Source of the DNA: Glycine soja
Taxonomy: Eukaryota; Streptophyta; Magnoliopsida; Fabales; Fabaceae
NCBI RefSeq assembly: GCF_004193775.1
Contig: NC_041021.1
Location: forward strand, 35,909,718 to 35,973,717
Length of the DNA: 64,000 nucleotides
Direction of reading: 5' to 3'
How positions within the stretch are numbered: the stretch's first letter is position 1; every line of letters begins with the position of its first letter. Position numbers and translations under genes: made by a program. The notes beneath the pieces are model-generated. The model was not told the DNA's origin, searched no databases, and was given only the letters and a program-made list of their open reading frames with translations. Shown here piece by piece: positions 20,701-32,768 of the stretch.

Positions 20701-22980
20701 ATGACAAACTCCAGCAAGAACACTGCTCCTGCCACGACCATCATCACCACAAACACCACTTCCATCCACATCGAAGGAGAACCCATTGTTCATATTGAAC
20801 ACTTCTTTGACATTGGAATGCTAGAAGGACTCGATCTCAACATATAGTGCACTTTACTGCTTTGTGGCATCCATGGTTATTTTGATGATCCATAAATGAT
20901 ATACCAAAAACTCGTCAGGATGTTCTGGAGGAATGCTAAACTCAAGGACTGGAAGAACATTGTGTCTAAGGTTCTTGGAAAGGAGGTGGTGTTGTCCATG
21001 GAGTCCATTGCACAAGTCACAGGGTGCATCAAGGAAGGAAAAATATACCAAGAAGATTGAGAGAAGACTTATGAGAGTCATGTTCCAAAATCTCTCTATG
21101 GGAAAAACCTCAAGGAGGTAGATGGGAAAAAGAAGGTTAAGTACAACCTTCTGTGTGATATGACCAAGGTTTGGTTCAACATCACTTAGAAGAGCTTCAT
21201 GCATAAAGTAGGCTTAAAAGACTCTATATCTGACCTACACAAATTTGTGCTCTTCCATCTAATGGATGAGATCCCTTTTGACCTTCCACACAAAGTCTAC
21301 ATCAATATTGTAAGAAACATGAAGTCTCTAGGAGGAGTGGATGACATCTACTATGCCGTTATCATCAACAAACTCCTCTGGGAACACCAGTTCTTTCACA
21401 TCTTTGAGAGAATGGATGAGGACTCCAATCAGTCCATCATTAGTAAAGGTACTTTCATCGCCAAACGACTACACTTTAGTGTTGTCAAACTAAAAGCAAT
21501 GAAGGTAGAAATCAAGAGGGACAAGCCTATTCCTCTAGTAGACCAAGATGACTTCCAATAGAAAAGGCAGAAGAACCTGGCCAAGATTGTTGCTGCTGAA
21601 GACAACTTGATAAAAAGATACAAATGATTCTCAGGGAGCAGAAAGGCAAGGTCAAGACCAAGAAGCAATCCCAACAACAAGTGGAGGAAGAAGAGCTTAT
21701 CACCAAGGAGCAACGGACAAAGAAAAAACATACAGAGTCTAGACCCATCTAGTCTCAGCAGACTCCCCCATAGACCACTCTAGTTAGGGGAAGTCAAAGA
21801 CAAATCTCTGAGCATGCCTCTAAGGCTTAGAAGCTGAGGGATAAGTGAAATAGACGACGAGTGCCCTATGATAATCCCAAGGAAGCACAAAGTAGAGTAA
21901 GAAGTACCTGTTGTCCAGAAGAAGCAAAAGCTTGATCAACCAATCATCCTCTCTTCTTTTCCAAAGAAGAGGAAGACACAAGCTAGATGCAAGTCCATGA
22001 CTCCAAAAGAACCCATCAGAATGCCATCCTCTGACGACTCTAGTTCGTCCGACATTGAGGTAACTCCAATTTCCACTCCACAACCATCCAGCTCACCACT
22101 AGTGCATTCCAAGAAGTCTCTTTCTCCAATCAACACATCGAAGTTTCCAATACTTGGATCCACATTGAAGCGAAACTAGAGACCATGAGTACAACAAATA
22201 AGAGAAGAGATTACTCACAAAAAGTTTCTCGTGGTCTTCTTTATAAGAAATCAACAGAACTACTGCAAGAAGAGCGAGATCTTCCAGTGCCCATATTTGG
22301 AATCCATCCAATGATAGCATGAGGTAGTGACTCCACCTTAATGGACAAAGTATGATAATGCCCATACTCCATTAGCTACTTAGGAGGCTCTGCCTCTAGA
22401 TGTCTTAGTGGCTCCAAATGCCCCTTCATGGAACAGACTAGTGTATCCCAACCTAGTCACGATGGGTCCTTATTGGATGCCTAATGGTACCACAAGAACC
22501 ACTCAACCATCAGCGGTGCCAATAGAGTAGAAGCAGAAGAAAGTTATAACTTTCAATGATCCTTTTGCTAAAGCTCCAAGGCTTAATTTGCCTATAGCAA
22601 CCATCAACGTGGACCTTGCCAAGGAGAATCCCACTCCTCAAACCCAATGGTCCAAGGAGGTGCATATCTGGACTCCTCGCACTAGATTCATTCCCTCCAA
22701 CGCTGCATGCCTAAGACCCTATAAATAGGATTTTGACATAATAGGAGGCATTTTGAAGCAAATGTACATACCTGACCAAGCTACTGCTTATCCCCCTGGA
22801 CTCCACATCAGCAGATGCACTGACATCAAGATGATGCCTAATAGAACATGCCCAAGGCTACCCATTTATGATGAGGGGAAGAAGAGAGGCTTGAAGCTCT
22901 ACTTCAACAAAGAAATTCCAAGCAGAGGTCAGGAGACACAACTAGTCAACCACTCACATAACTGGAAACCTCTATTCTAG
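20701..22980 (+). pseudogene. Third ORF of the copia element, in the env-like position
   Basis: It begins with ATG at 20701 (MTNSSKNTAPATT...). Most of the first 860 nt stay in one frame, interrupted only by stop substitutions (for example 20845, 20893, 21187 and 21559). A frameshift at about 21620 leads to a Lys/Gln/Glu-rich stretch, then a Ser/Pro-rich low-complexity part (about 21990-22175), then a last part with RLPIYDEGKKRGLKLYFNKE (about 22855-22915). It lies between pol and the 3' LTR, where SIRE/Maximus elements carry an extra, env-like ORF of unproven function. I see no clear signal peptide or fusion peptide. The identity is uncertain. Confidence 0.6.
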
Positions 22981-23133
22981 GGTCAAAAACTCATCTAGGC
23001 GCTTAATGTTGATGATGCTCGGACTTCATGGAATTAGACTGTGTGGCATGACACCAATGGTGCAAGCCCCTCAAATTTTGAGCATGTGCATGCTTCAAAC
23101 CAAAGGGATTCCATTCAAGTATTGCATCCATAT

Positions 23134-24737
23134 TGACTTATGAATGACAGATATGGAAAGTTCTGATCATATAAGACAGAAAGACATAGTATTTGCTTAT
23201 TCCAAGAAACAGGATCAAGTAGGATAACGATCATATTATTCAATCCCAAAGATATTCTCCACAATTATGAGCCTCTCTCTCTCTCTTCCTATAAATACGA
23301 CATCAAGGATTGAGGGACAAGAGAAAAAGGTACAAAAAAAAAGTCATGAAATAAGAAATAAGAGAAAAGAAAAGCATTTGTTGAGAGATACACTAAGCTT
23401 AAGAGAGTCCATCTTTTGTGATACACAAAGTACTCGTGAGAGGTTAGAACTTCATTGTAAATTCACTCTTTGAGTGTTGTAAAGAATCTCTAATTCTATT
23501 TCAAACTTCTGTTTGTGAAAGTCAGGAGTGGCTTGGTGACAAAACAATACTTGAGTGTTTTTAGATTCAGAGGATTTTAAGGGTTGTGCTAGTAGTGACC
23601 TTGAGAATACTTATAAGCCAGAAGTGACGAAAAGGAATACTTGTTATAATCAATTTTGATTAGTGGAACACTTTACTGGTTAGTAAAGGAGAATAAGACG
23701 TAGCTCAGGTTGAGTGAATTAATTAAAACAAAGCATTTTTACTACTCTTCTTTAGCTTACCAAATTATATCAAAGTCTATTATTGATACATTTTGCACAC
23801 AAGGATTTCATTGGAAAAATAATTTTTATACGTCGTTGGATAACAATCACTTTTAGTCCTGAACGAGGGTTTTATAAACTTGTTTATTATAAACATCTTA
23901 CATTTAAAAAAGGTTTTATATTTTAAATACATTCAACCCCCCTTCTAGTGCAATTTATTGTATTTCAATAGTCTATATTTTTACTATTAATTATCCAATT
24001 ATGAGCCTTTCTCTCTTCCTGTAAATATGACATCAAGGATTGAGGAACAAGAAAAAAATTAAAAAAAAAAACAAAAGTAGTGAAACAAGAAACAAGAGAA
24101 AAGAAAAGCATTTGTTGAGAGATGCACTAAGCTTAAGAGAGTCCATCTTTTATGATACACAAAGTACTCATGAGAGATTAGAACTTCATTGTAAATTCAC
24201 TCTTTGAGTCTTGTAAAGAATCTCTAATTCTATATCAAACTTATGTTTGTGAAAGCCAAGAGTGGCTTAGTAACAAAACAATACTTGTGTGTTTTTAGAT
24301 TCAGGGGAGTTTAAGGGTTGTGCTAGTAGTGACCTTGAAAATACTTATAAGCCAAAAGTGGTAGAAAAGAATTCTTGTTATAATCAAGTCTGATTAGTGG
24401 AACACTGATTGGTAAAGGAAAACTACACGTAGCTCAGGTTGAGTGAATTCATTAAAACGAAGTACTTTTATTACTCTTCTTAATTTAGCTTACCAAATTA
24501 TATCAAAGTCTATTATTGATACATTTTGCACACATGGTTTTCATTGGAAATATAATTTTTATACATCATTGGATGACAATCACTTTTAGTCACTGAACGA
24601 GGGTTTTATAAACTTATTTATTATAAACATCTTACATTTCAAAAGGTTTTATATTTTGAATACATTCAACCCCCCCTTCTAGTGTGATTTATTGTATTTC
24701 AATAGTCTATATTTTTACTATTAATTATCCAATTATT
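23134..24737 (+). mobile_element. 3' LTR of the copia element, with internal duplication
   Basis: It starts TGACTTATGAATG like the partial LTR at 13888. It has the promoter-like TTCCTATAAATACGAC (about 23286), a polypyrimidine end ATTCAACCCCCC (23931 and again about 24665), and A/T-rich tails. Most of it, from 23262, is present twice in tandem. A remnant like gypsy leader text follows (CCATGTGGAGACGACTTTAC, about 24747), of uncertain origin. Confidence 0.75.
23262..24736 (+). repeat. 734-bp tandem duplication within the LTR
   Basis: Unit 1 runs from 23262 and unit 2 from 23996, with the pattern ending at 24736. The three junction points all carry CAATTAT (23262-23268, 23996-24002 and 24730-24736). 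The two units differ by several percent, so the duplication is old. Confidence 0.85.
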
Positions 24738-25020
24738 GCACAAGTCCATGTGGAGACGACTTTACTTCACTATTATTACTTGAGCGATTTAGTACTCTTG
24801 CTAATATCTCAATAGTCTGCCAAGTGGATGTAACCTTTTAAGTGGTATTTTATTTTATTTTATAATAATTAATTACATAACATTAGTCAAGTTGACACAA
24901 TATTAGATAGTAGAGTCACTCATGGTCCATTCTAAACATTTTTTAAAATTAAATTTGAATGGGAAAGTGAAAAAAGTTAGTGTTGGCCATGGCCCTAGCC
25001 CAAGCTAAATACTAGTTTGG
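24738..25020. other. Short gene-free stretch
   Basis: AT-rich sequence with possible retroelement remnants at its left edge. No gene was recognised. Confidence 0.4.
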
Positions 25021-26103
25021 CTAAAATGTGTTTGTGATCCCTAATAAATATCTGATGGAAGCTTGCTTGTGGAGCTTCTATGGAGGCTGGATCTTTGAGC
25101 TTCAATGAGGTCCTTCAATGGTGATTTTTCACCATGGAGATGCAGCGGAAGGCAAAGGAGAAGAGGAGAGGGGAGGCACCATCCACTAGGGAATAAGCCA
25201 AGGAAGAAGGAGCTTCACCACCAAGAATTGCCTTGGATAAGAAGCTTGAAGAGGATGCTTTAATGGAGGAAAAGAAAGAGGGAGAGAAAGAGAGAGGGGG
25301 GAGCACGAAATTGAAGGAAGAAAAAGGGAGAGAAGTTGAACTTTGAGTTGTGTCTCACAAGACTCTCATTCATCAAAGTTACAACAAGTGTTACACATGC
25401 TTCTATTTACAGACTAGGTAGCTTCCTTGAGAAGCTTTCTTGAGAAAAATTCCTTGAGAAGCTTCTTTGAGAAAACTTCCTTGAGAAGCTAAAGCTTAGC
25501 TACACATACCCCTCTAATAACTAAGCTCACCTCCTTGAGAAGCTTCCTTGAGAAGATTCTTAAAGAAGCTAGAGCTTAGCTACACACACCCCCTATAATA
25601 GCTAAGCTCACCCCCATACCAAAATACATGAAAATATAAAAAAAAAAAAAAGTCCCTATTACAAAGACTACTCAAAATGCCCTGAAATACAAAGCTAAAA
25701 TCCTATACTACTAGAATGGCCAAAATACAAGGCCCAAAAGAAGGAAAAACCAATTCTAACATTTACAAAGAAGAATGGATCCAACCTTGACCCATGGGCT
25801 CAAAAATCTACCCTAAGGTTCATGAGAACCCTAGGGCCTTCTTTAGTAGCTCTAGCCCAAGCCTCTTGGAGTCTTCTATCCAATACCCTTGGTGGGTAAG
25901 ATTACATCAATATCTGAATTTTATGTTTGCTTCTTAATAAATTTTTTCTTTGTTTTTGCTCCCTGATAAAGCAAAAAATTTGTTTTTTGTCCCTATCACT
26001 CTTTTCAATCCATGATAAATTAGAGATTTTGTGTTTGCTCTCTGATAATTTTGTTTTCATTGGTTATTTGTCCATTTGAAAAAGACTAACAACAAATGAA
26101 AAT
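25021..26103. mobile_element. Second copy of the foldback element, split by an insertion
   Basis: 25021-25055 and 25909-26103 together match the left arm of the 8420-8800 element: GTGTTTGTGATCCCTAATAAAT, then text with TTTGTTTTTGTCCCT and ATTTTGTGTTTGCTC, reaching GACTAACAACAAATGAAA. The right arm is missing. The interruption is the element at 25056-25908. Confidence 0.65.
25056..25908. mobile_element. 853-bp insertion with 9-bp target duplication
   Basis: It is flanked by AATATCTGA at 25047-25055 and 25909-25917. The ends are TGGAAGCTTGCTTG and GGGTAAGATTACATC. Inside are repeated GAGAAGCTTCCTT motifs (25410-25560) and two copies of a module containing GCTTAGCTACACA(T/C)ACCCC (about 25496 and 25575). 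Weak outer inverted similarity exists. The 9-bp duplication fits a Mutator-like non-autonomous element better than an LTR element, which usually gives 5 bp. No transposase is encoded. The class is unresolved. Confidence 0.65.
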
Positions 26104-26262
26104 TAGCATTGGTCATTTCCTAAGAAAAATATATATTTTTAATTTTTTAATGTTAGCGTTGGCTTGGTCGATGCTAGCTCTTGATTTTAGTGATGCTAAT
26201 AAAGGTCCCTTGCCTCTTTTTCTTAAAATATTTTATTTCTCTCCCAATCTTTCATCTCCAAC

Positions 26263-26419
26263 TAAGGGTATGTTTGGTTGAGTGGAAGAGAAGGGAAAAA
26301 AAATGAGAGAGAATAAATATTTGAATTAAAGTAGATAAAAAGAGGTGTGAGACCCACACAATTTTTTTAAAATTTATTCTCCCTTCCTTCTTATTTGAAC
26401 TTAACCAAACCACCCCTAA
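26263..26419. mobile_element. Tourist-like MITE
   Basis: A 151-bp element (26266-26416) flanked by TAA on both sides. Terminal inverted repeats are GGGTATGTTTGGTTGAGT on the left and, read from the other strand, GGGGTGGTTTGGTTAAGT on the right. A 3-bp TAA duplication and such ends fit the PIF/Harbinger (Tourist) type. Confidence 0.7.
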
Positions 26420-27220
26420 GTCTTTTCCTCACCCGAATCTCTCATTTCATTATCTTTCTCAATTTTTATATTCTATATCTTATGATTTTCTCTCCTATTT
26501 TTTTTATTGTTGAAAGTTCTGGGTGGGGATGCATGTGGAGACGACGATAATGGTGATTACAATGAGACAATGTCAATGGTGGATTAAAAAGAAGAGCTTG
26601 GTGGCAAGCTAGTGACACATCACCACATTGGGCTATTGAACAAAGAAGAAAATCGCAAAGACAATGACAAAGCAATGACACCACCACCTCTAGAATCACC
26701 ATGTTGTTAACGGATTGACAAGTTAATCAAATCACACAAGTAGTAATAAAATGGTAAGACCGAACGTTGTGTCCACATGTTTCGTGTGTGCTAGGCAATT
26801 CATGTAATACCAAACTACAATAAAATCTTAAAGACTATGAACTACAAAGCAATGTAAAAACAAGGCAACTTTCACACAAGCAATAGATCAAACACGTGGA
26901 ATGCGAAGGTTGTAAACAACTAAATGACATAGTTGAGGATAATGGTGATACTAGACCAAATACGGAATGAGAGAGATATTACTTTCTGCTTGGTGGTTAG
27001 GGTTTCTTCACAATGTTGTATTTTTTTTTAAATTATCTAATGTGACAACAATTTTAAAACCATCAAATGAAAGCAAATACCTCTCATTTGTGCACGAATG
27101 ATGTCCAACCCATTATTTTATTTCCATAATTGATATTAATCATCATAAATTAAATCTAGTAATTAAACAATGTTAATCCACAAAATTGCAGCACCTCTTG
27201 TATCCTCGTTCTAAGATATT
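26420..27220. other. Gene-free stretch
   Basis: No gene or clear element was recognised. The open frame at 26466-26702 (minus) has no family motif. Confidence 0.35.
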
Positions 27221-27496
27221 GTGTTTTTGCTGACAAAAACAAAAAAGCAAAAAAAAAAAACCAAGAAGTTCAAATCTGAATTGTCTATTAATTGTGATGG
27301 TGAAGCTGGGAGATTGCCCAAGAGCAATGGCATTCCATGGAGAGGGAACTCAGGGTTAAATGATGGAAACGACGCTACTGATGTGAAAGGAAACTTGGTT
27401 GGAGGTTACTGTGATGCAGGGGACAACACAAAGTTCCACTTTCCCATGGCTTTTGCCATGACAATGTTAAGCTGGAGTGTGCTCGAATATAATTAA
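27221..27496 (+). pseudogene. GH9 endo-1,4-beta-glucanase fragment
   Basis: From about 27308 the protein reads [19 protein letters not shown], then [20 protein letters not shown] and [10 protein letters not shown]. This is the N-terminal part of plant glycosyl hydrolase family 9 catalytic domains, enzymes that cut cellulose or related glucans. The DAGD motif with catalytic Asp residues is kept; a Cys stands where Tyr or His is usual. The frame stops at 27494, after about 60 recognisable residues out of several hundred. The first ~29 codons (Lys-rich) are not GH9-like. No other GH9 exon follows; LINE sequence does. It is a fragment. Confidence 0.82.
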
Positions 27497-27559
27497 GCAG
27501 AAGTATATCTATGAAGCACGGGGACGGGGACGGGATTACAGCATAAAAGAATTGAACCG

Positions 27560-28345
27560 TTCAAATTAGTTACCATAATCTTCTGCTTTGTTTCTGGCGG
27601 AATTACAGCATAGAGGTTGGAAAAGACCGCATCACAAAGCTTCAAATCCATATCCCTGAAGTGGACAAAAGAAACCTTGGAAGCTTAAGGCTCTCTTTCC
27701 AGCCAAGGGTCAATCCACAAATTACACTGCCCTACGAAAACCATAAGCATTCTTCAACGAGGTTATCAAGTAAGAGCCATCCAAATTATATTTATTCATA
27801 ACAAACTGCACCCATAATTTATCAGGCTGATTCATAAGATCCCATTACAACTTACCCAACAAAGATATATCCTGGAGGAGTCTAGAAATGCGCGTTCCAA
27901 GCACTCCCTCTTTTCTCTTCTAAACTATAGAGTTCTATTTGACAAGATGGACTCTTTTCTCCATGGTACAGCTCCAAATAAAACTTTTTGCCACCCTATC
28001 CAGAGAATCACACGTCTTCTGAGGAAGCCACTGCACTTCATAGTGGTAAGTTGGAATAGAAGTGATAACTGAGCAGGAAGCCAACTTGCTTTGAATCATC
28101 TCCACGAGAAAGTCAAAATTACTAATAGTAACTCTCCCATGCAGCATACTTCCCCAAGTGATTAGTAAAAGCAATATGAGAAATATTGCTAATCTTTCAA
28201 AAGCCTTTAGAAGCAAAAGCCTTAGATTTCTCCAAACTTATTTTCATCCCCGGGGCTGCACAAAAGTTTGCCAGAATATTAGCTACAACTCTGACTTTGG
28301 ACGGTTTGGCCTTGGTGAAGAGCAACACATCCTCCCTACTTCTTG
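27560..28345 (-). pseudogene. LINE (non-LTR retrotransposon) reverse transcriptase fragment
   Basis: Read on the minus strand, the first part resembles the catalytic motif as EDVLLF (about 28330-28345), where FADDVLLF is usual; the first Asp is Glu. Then follow NFCAAPGMKISLEKSKA (about 28205-28275), HGRVTISNFDFLVEMIQSK, ITSIPTYHYEVQWLPQKTCD and KSFIW (28000-28140). Continuing downstream are NQPDKLWVQFVMNKYNLDGS and LAGKRALSFQ. This is plant LINE reverse transcriptase and the adjoining region. An internal deletion between KLAS and CSVITS removes about 15 residues, and several stops occur. Its target site and 3' tail were not identified. Confidence 0.78.
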
Positions 28346-28439
28346 CATGATTATGTTAAAGAGAAAAATACCTACATTAGAAAAATTAATAGTTAGTATT
28401 ACTTTCACATGTAAAAGATACTACTAAACACCCTATACA

Positions 28440-30860
28440 AGTGATAATGAAAATTGTATATCGAAAGATTTTATTCTAAGCAATTTAGTTAACGTCTATA
28501 TTTTAAATCATTCAAAATATTATTTATAAAATTTAAATACTAAAATTAAAAAAAATGAGTTTTCTTTACAATTACAAAAATATTTAAATTTATCAAAATT
28601 TACATTATTTTCAAGTTTTTAAATATAATTTTTTTATTCAATTTATAACAACTTCAAATGAAATAAAAAAATATCACAAACCTATAACTAAATGTATGTC
28701 ATGTGCTAAGGTTAACGTTATGTAACAACTTCAAGAGTCAAGAACAAATTAAAAAGTGTTAATTTTTTATAAAGAAAACAGCATATTTATTTACTAAAAA
28801 TATTATATGTAGAGAGGTGTTTCAAATAATTTAATAAGTTACATTCAATTATTCTTCTAATTTTTTTAATATTTGTTTTGTATCCAACTTGATATTTCGA
28901 AAGACACGAAGACCCTAGCAAAGCCGGGTTGGGATACCAGTAAACAACAAATAAGAGTATGAGAAAATAAAAACAAAATCTATGTACCAAGAATGAATTT
29001 GAAATGTAATCAATAATATACGGTGTACTATGTTTGTATAATAATATCATATGATGAGAAATCGGCTACCAAATACAAGCATCTATATCTCTGGTATATT
29101 GACCTAAAGCATCGGCCACCAAATTTTTAAATATGCCAATTTGTGATTGAATGTAAAACTAAAAAACTTCTACACTATTGCTACATGAATTATTTATTCT
29201 AAGTGCTTATTAGGTTGTGGGGGAAGAATTTACCATTCAAGAGTAAATTTTCAAAAATTAGTATCATCCCACACTTTTTTATTTCTATTTTAATTTAAAA
29301 TATTTGTTCTCATTTCTTTTATCTTTCACACCATCAAACTCACCCTAAATATAAATACAACAGTAAAAAAAATTACTTTGTCAATAATATCATAATTTAA
29401 ATTAGGTTTAACTTTACAGTAGAAATCACAAATATCATATTTTTTCTATTTGAATTATCATACTCTTTTTTCATTTTCAAAAGGTTTAAGCAATTAATTA
29501 TGTTTTCTCAAAATATATTTAATATTTTTCTTAGACTTGACATTTTTTATTTATTATAATGGGTTGAGTTTATGTTATGAATCATTGTATATTTATGATT
29601 TATTTAATTTAATGATATCCAATATTATTTTTAAATTTAAAATTAGACAAAATATATTTACAAATATATTGTTTTAAAATAGTAGTCATTTTTATAGGAC
29701 AATGATGGAGCCGAGTATAACTTTTTTTTATCCCCAACAAAAATCATTGATGGAGACGGGAGTGGGGATGCGAACTAGGATGAGAAACAACATATTCATC
29801 CTCATCCTGCCATTTTGATATGTCTATTTACAATAATCACTTATGTTTGTGTTAAATATTTACATATTTTGATAAAATTAAAATATCTTTTATTTATTTT
29901 ATTTTATTTTAATTTTATTGAGTGAGGATGGGACAAAGAATGACATAATGTTGTCTTGTTCCATTGTTATGTCTATTCATAATCATTACTTATATATTTT
30001 TTGTTTTAAATAATTATATATTTGGATAAGATTAAAATACATTTTAGTCTTTTAATTATCTTATTTTTATTTTAATTTGCTTTCTAAATAAAAAAATATT
30101 TTAATACATTCACATGTATTTATTAGATCAATTTATTTTTTAAAAAAATCAATTGCATATAACACAATATTATTATATACAAAACAGTTTATTCTCTTTG
30201 TGTTGTTGCTTATAATATACTAAATTTGAAATTCATCTATGATTATTCCTATTTTACATAGTAAATGTACTTTAGGTTAAAATATATTTTTATACTTTAT
30301 ATTTTTAATCAAATTTGATTTGAGCCCGTGTAACTTCAAATCAAATCTATTTGATTGCTAACTTTAAATAAATAGGTGGTCTTAATCCCTTTATTTTAAA
30401 ATATGTGAAGTTAGTCCTTATTTGGTCCATCAATTGTCAATGTGTAGTGACTGTATTCATTTATTTTTTTTAAAGCATAGAGACTAAATTGGTAAATTTA
30501 AAACTATAAAAACTAAAATAAGTCTAGTTAAAAGTATAAAAACCATATCCAAATTTTATCCTGTTTTATAATATACAAATTTGAATCGTATTTATTTCTA
30601 CCTAAAATTTTTCATTTTATTGTTATATTCTTACTGAACACAAAAATTATTATTTCTAGGAAAAATGAATTCCTTTTAATATTGATTCCTTAAAAAATAA
30701 TCATCTTAATAAACTGAATATGTATTTGTTTATAAAACATACGAAAGTGGTCGGAGGCACCCGTGTCTGCACGGATATCGTACTCGTTAACTCATAAAAG
30801 TATACAACATCATTGAAGGGTGTAACCTCCTTTAGCACCTTCTTTTAACGTCATTCTTAA
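28440..30860. other. AT-rich gene-free stretch
   Basis: No gene was recognised. It contains one copy of a ~410-bp repeat (28957-29370). Some text near 29700-29800 and 29925 (GGATGGGA-like) recalls decayed DNA-element ends. A foldback-like pair lies near 30265-30560. Confidence 0.4.
28957..29370 (+). repeat. ~410-bp dispersed repeat, copy 1
   Basis: Homologous, in the same orientation, to 40543-40945. Shared landmarks: CCACCAAATACAAGCATCTA, GGCCACCAAATTT, GTGATAAGATG/GTGATTGAATG, and AACTCACCCTAAATATAAAT near the right end. The right part (from about 29210) has MITE-like ends. Confidence 0.75.
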
Positions 30861-31339
30861 ATAGTCAAATTAGAAGATTAGGTTTCGCCTTTTTTTTTTT
30901 TTTTTTTTGAAAAGAAAGTGTGCAATCATCCATTCTTCACCGTTATTGTAAGCCAAAAATTCCTTTCCAACTATGAAGAATGCTCTCCAATAGGCAGTCC
31001 ACTTGGTAGCTGAATCCTTGCCATACGTTGATTCCATAATTGGCTTGATGTATGTCACTTTCTGGTCCATTCTTTTGAGCCATTTTTCATTACAACATAA
31101 ATCCATTTCGTCTTAAGTAGTACAGTTCAAACTTGCCTTGGAAACAAATAAACTATTCATGGAATATCACAAGATTGCTGTAAAATCATTGGGCAATTTA
31201 AATGATTCTAACTTGGTCTGTGTGGAGTGTTTCCCATTTACTAGTCAATGGTTGATGACTGTAACGTCATCCTGCATACATGGCCAAAGAAGTCAGTTAC
31301 AGGTGAGCTAAATCTGGATGCAATATAAAGGTGTTACAC

Positions 31340-31597
31340 AAAAATATAGCGGCTTAATTACCAAAATGGTGCAATTTTAAAAAAAAATTACTAATACGGG
31401 TAGATTTCAAATAAATTGCCGAAATGGGTCTATTGTCTTTAAAAAAAAAACAAACCTCTTCCTTACAAACTTCATATGAAATCGTCTTTAAGAACACAAT
31501 ATACCTATTTCGGTAATTTATTTGAAATCTACCCATATCTGTAATTTTTTCAAAAAAAATTACACCCTTTTGGTAATTAAACCAAAATATAGCAGGT
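31340..31597. repeat. Foldback MITE in the methyltransferase gene
   Basis: Inverted arms of about 90 bp: left GGCTTAATTACCAAAATGG to TGCCGAAATGGGTCTATTG (31352-31436), right the complement of CAATATACCTATTTCGG... to CCATATTTTGG (about 31497-31597). It lies between the last exons of the pseudogene. No coding capacity. Open frames here on both strands reflect the inverted repeat. Confidence 0.65.
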
Positions 31598-32399
31598 ACT
31601 TCTGCTCTTGTATTTTTTGTTTCTTTCATCGAGAAAAGCAATACTTTTTTCCTATAGAATTTTCCTTCATCTTTATCTTTAAGAACATAGCAAAATTTGA
31701 TAGGACTCTGAAATACCATCAGGTAATAACAAAGCTAGCATAAGTATCATAGCAAAGCAAACTTACTTGGAAATAAAGAAGTAGATTTGCTGAAGGCACA
31801 GTTGCTCCAGCAAAGAAGTATCTTCTAATCCAGTCATCTTCATTTTTGTCCTTCAGGAAGAAGTAGCCAGTGGGTAAATGAATTGTATCTATGAAAAGTT
31901 AAAAACTCACTACTCATTGTTAAGATATTGACTAATACCATAAACAAAACAACCAACAAATCATGATGGCCAAATTGTTTAACAGCGTTATGTTCGGCTC
32001 ACCTCAAAGTGGTAGGTAAATGCTTTGTGGCACGTGATATGAACAAATAAAAGGCTATCCTCTTTCATCCATTTGGATATCTTCTTGAGAAGATCTTTAT
32101 AGTTCTTCATATGCTGCATCAAGGTCAAAACTGACTTTAAAATTAAAGAAAACGTGGCTTCAACACTAATTATTTGTTCACAAATTCTAACCTAAAACAT
32201 TTCTATGGAAAATATTCTGTCCTAAGAAGCCTCCATTTCAAACGTGGTAATATCAGCAACTATAATATTCACATTTTGCAGATGAAGATCCCTGACAAGA
32301 GAGCAGCAGAAGAATGTGAATTTGATCATCATGCATTATTTATTTATGATATATAAAAACTAAGTTTCTGGATACCACGCTGTCACATCAAGCAACATT

Positions 32400-32733
32400 A
32401 GTGTTTTGAAGAGAAGAGAGCATTTAACTTTTGTATCACTGTATTAATTCAAAGTAACAGGGATCAATAATGATTGATATATTTTAATAAAATTAATAAC
32501 TTCTCATATCAATAACAAACTAAATTATTAGTAATATTTAATTTTACATAGGAAAAATTATTAAATAAAATAAACATAAAATTTTAACTAATTTAATATT
32601 ACTATCTATGTAAAAATTTATTTATTTTTATAATTAGTTACTTTAAAATATATTTCTAGAAAAATAATAAATTAAATTCATGACTTTAAAGTTATAAAAT
32701 AATATAATATAATATGAAAATAAAAAATATAAA

Positions 32734-32768
<35 letters not shown>

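Noticed and set aside
21429..22365. Minus-strand open frames of 73-100 codons rich in Leu and Phe
   Set aside because: Shadows of the plus-strand third ORF of the copia element.
31354..31743. Open frames on both strands (121 and 73 codons)
   Set aside because: They fall within the foldback MITE; symmetry of the inverted repeat opens both strands.
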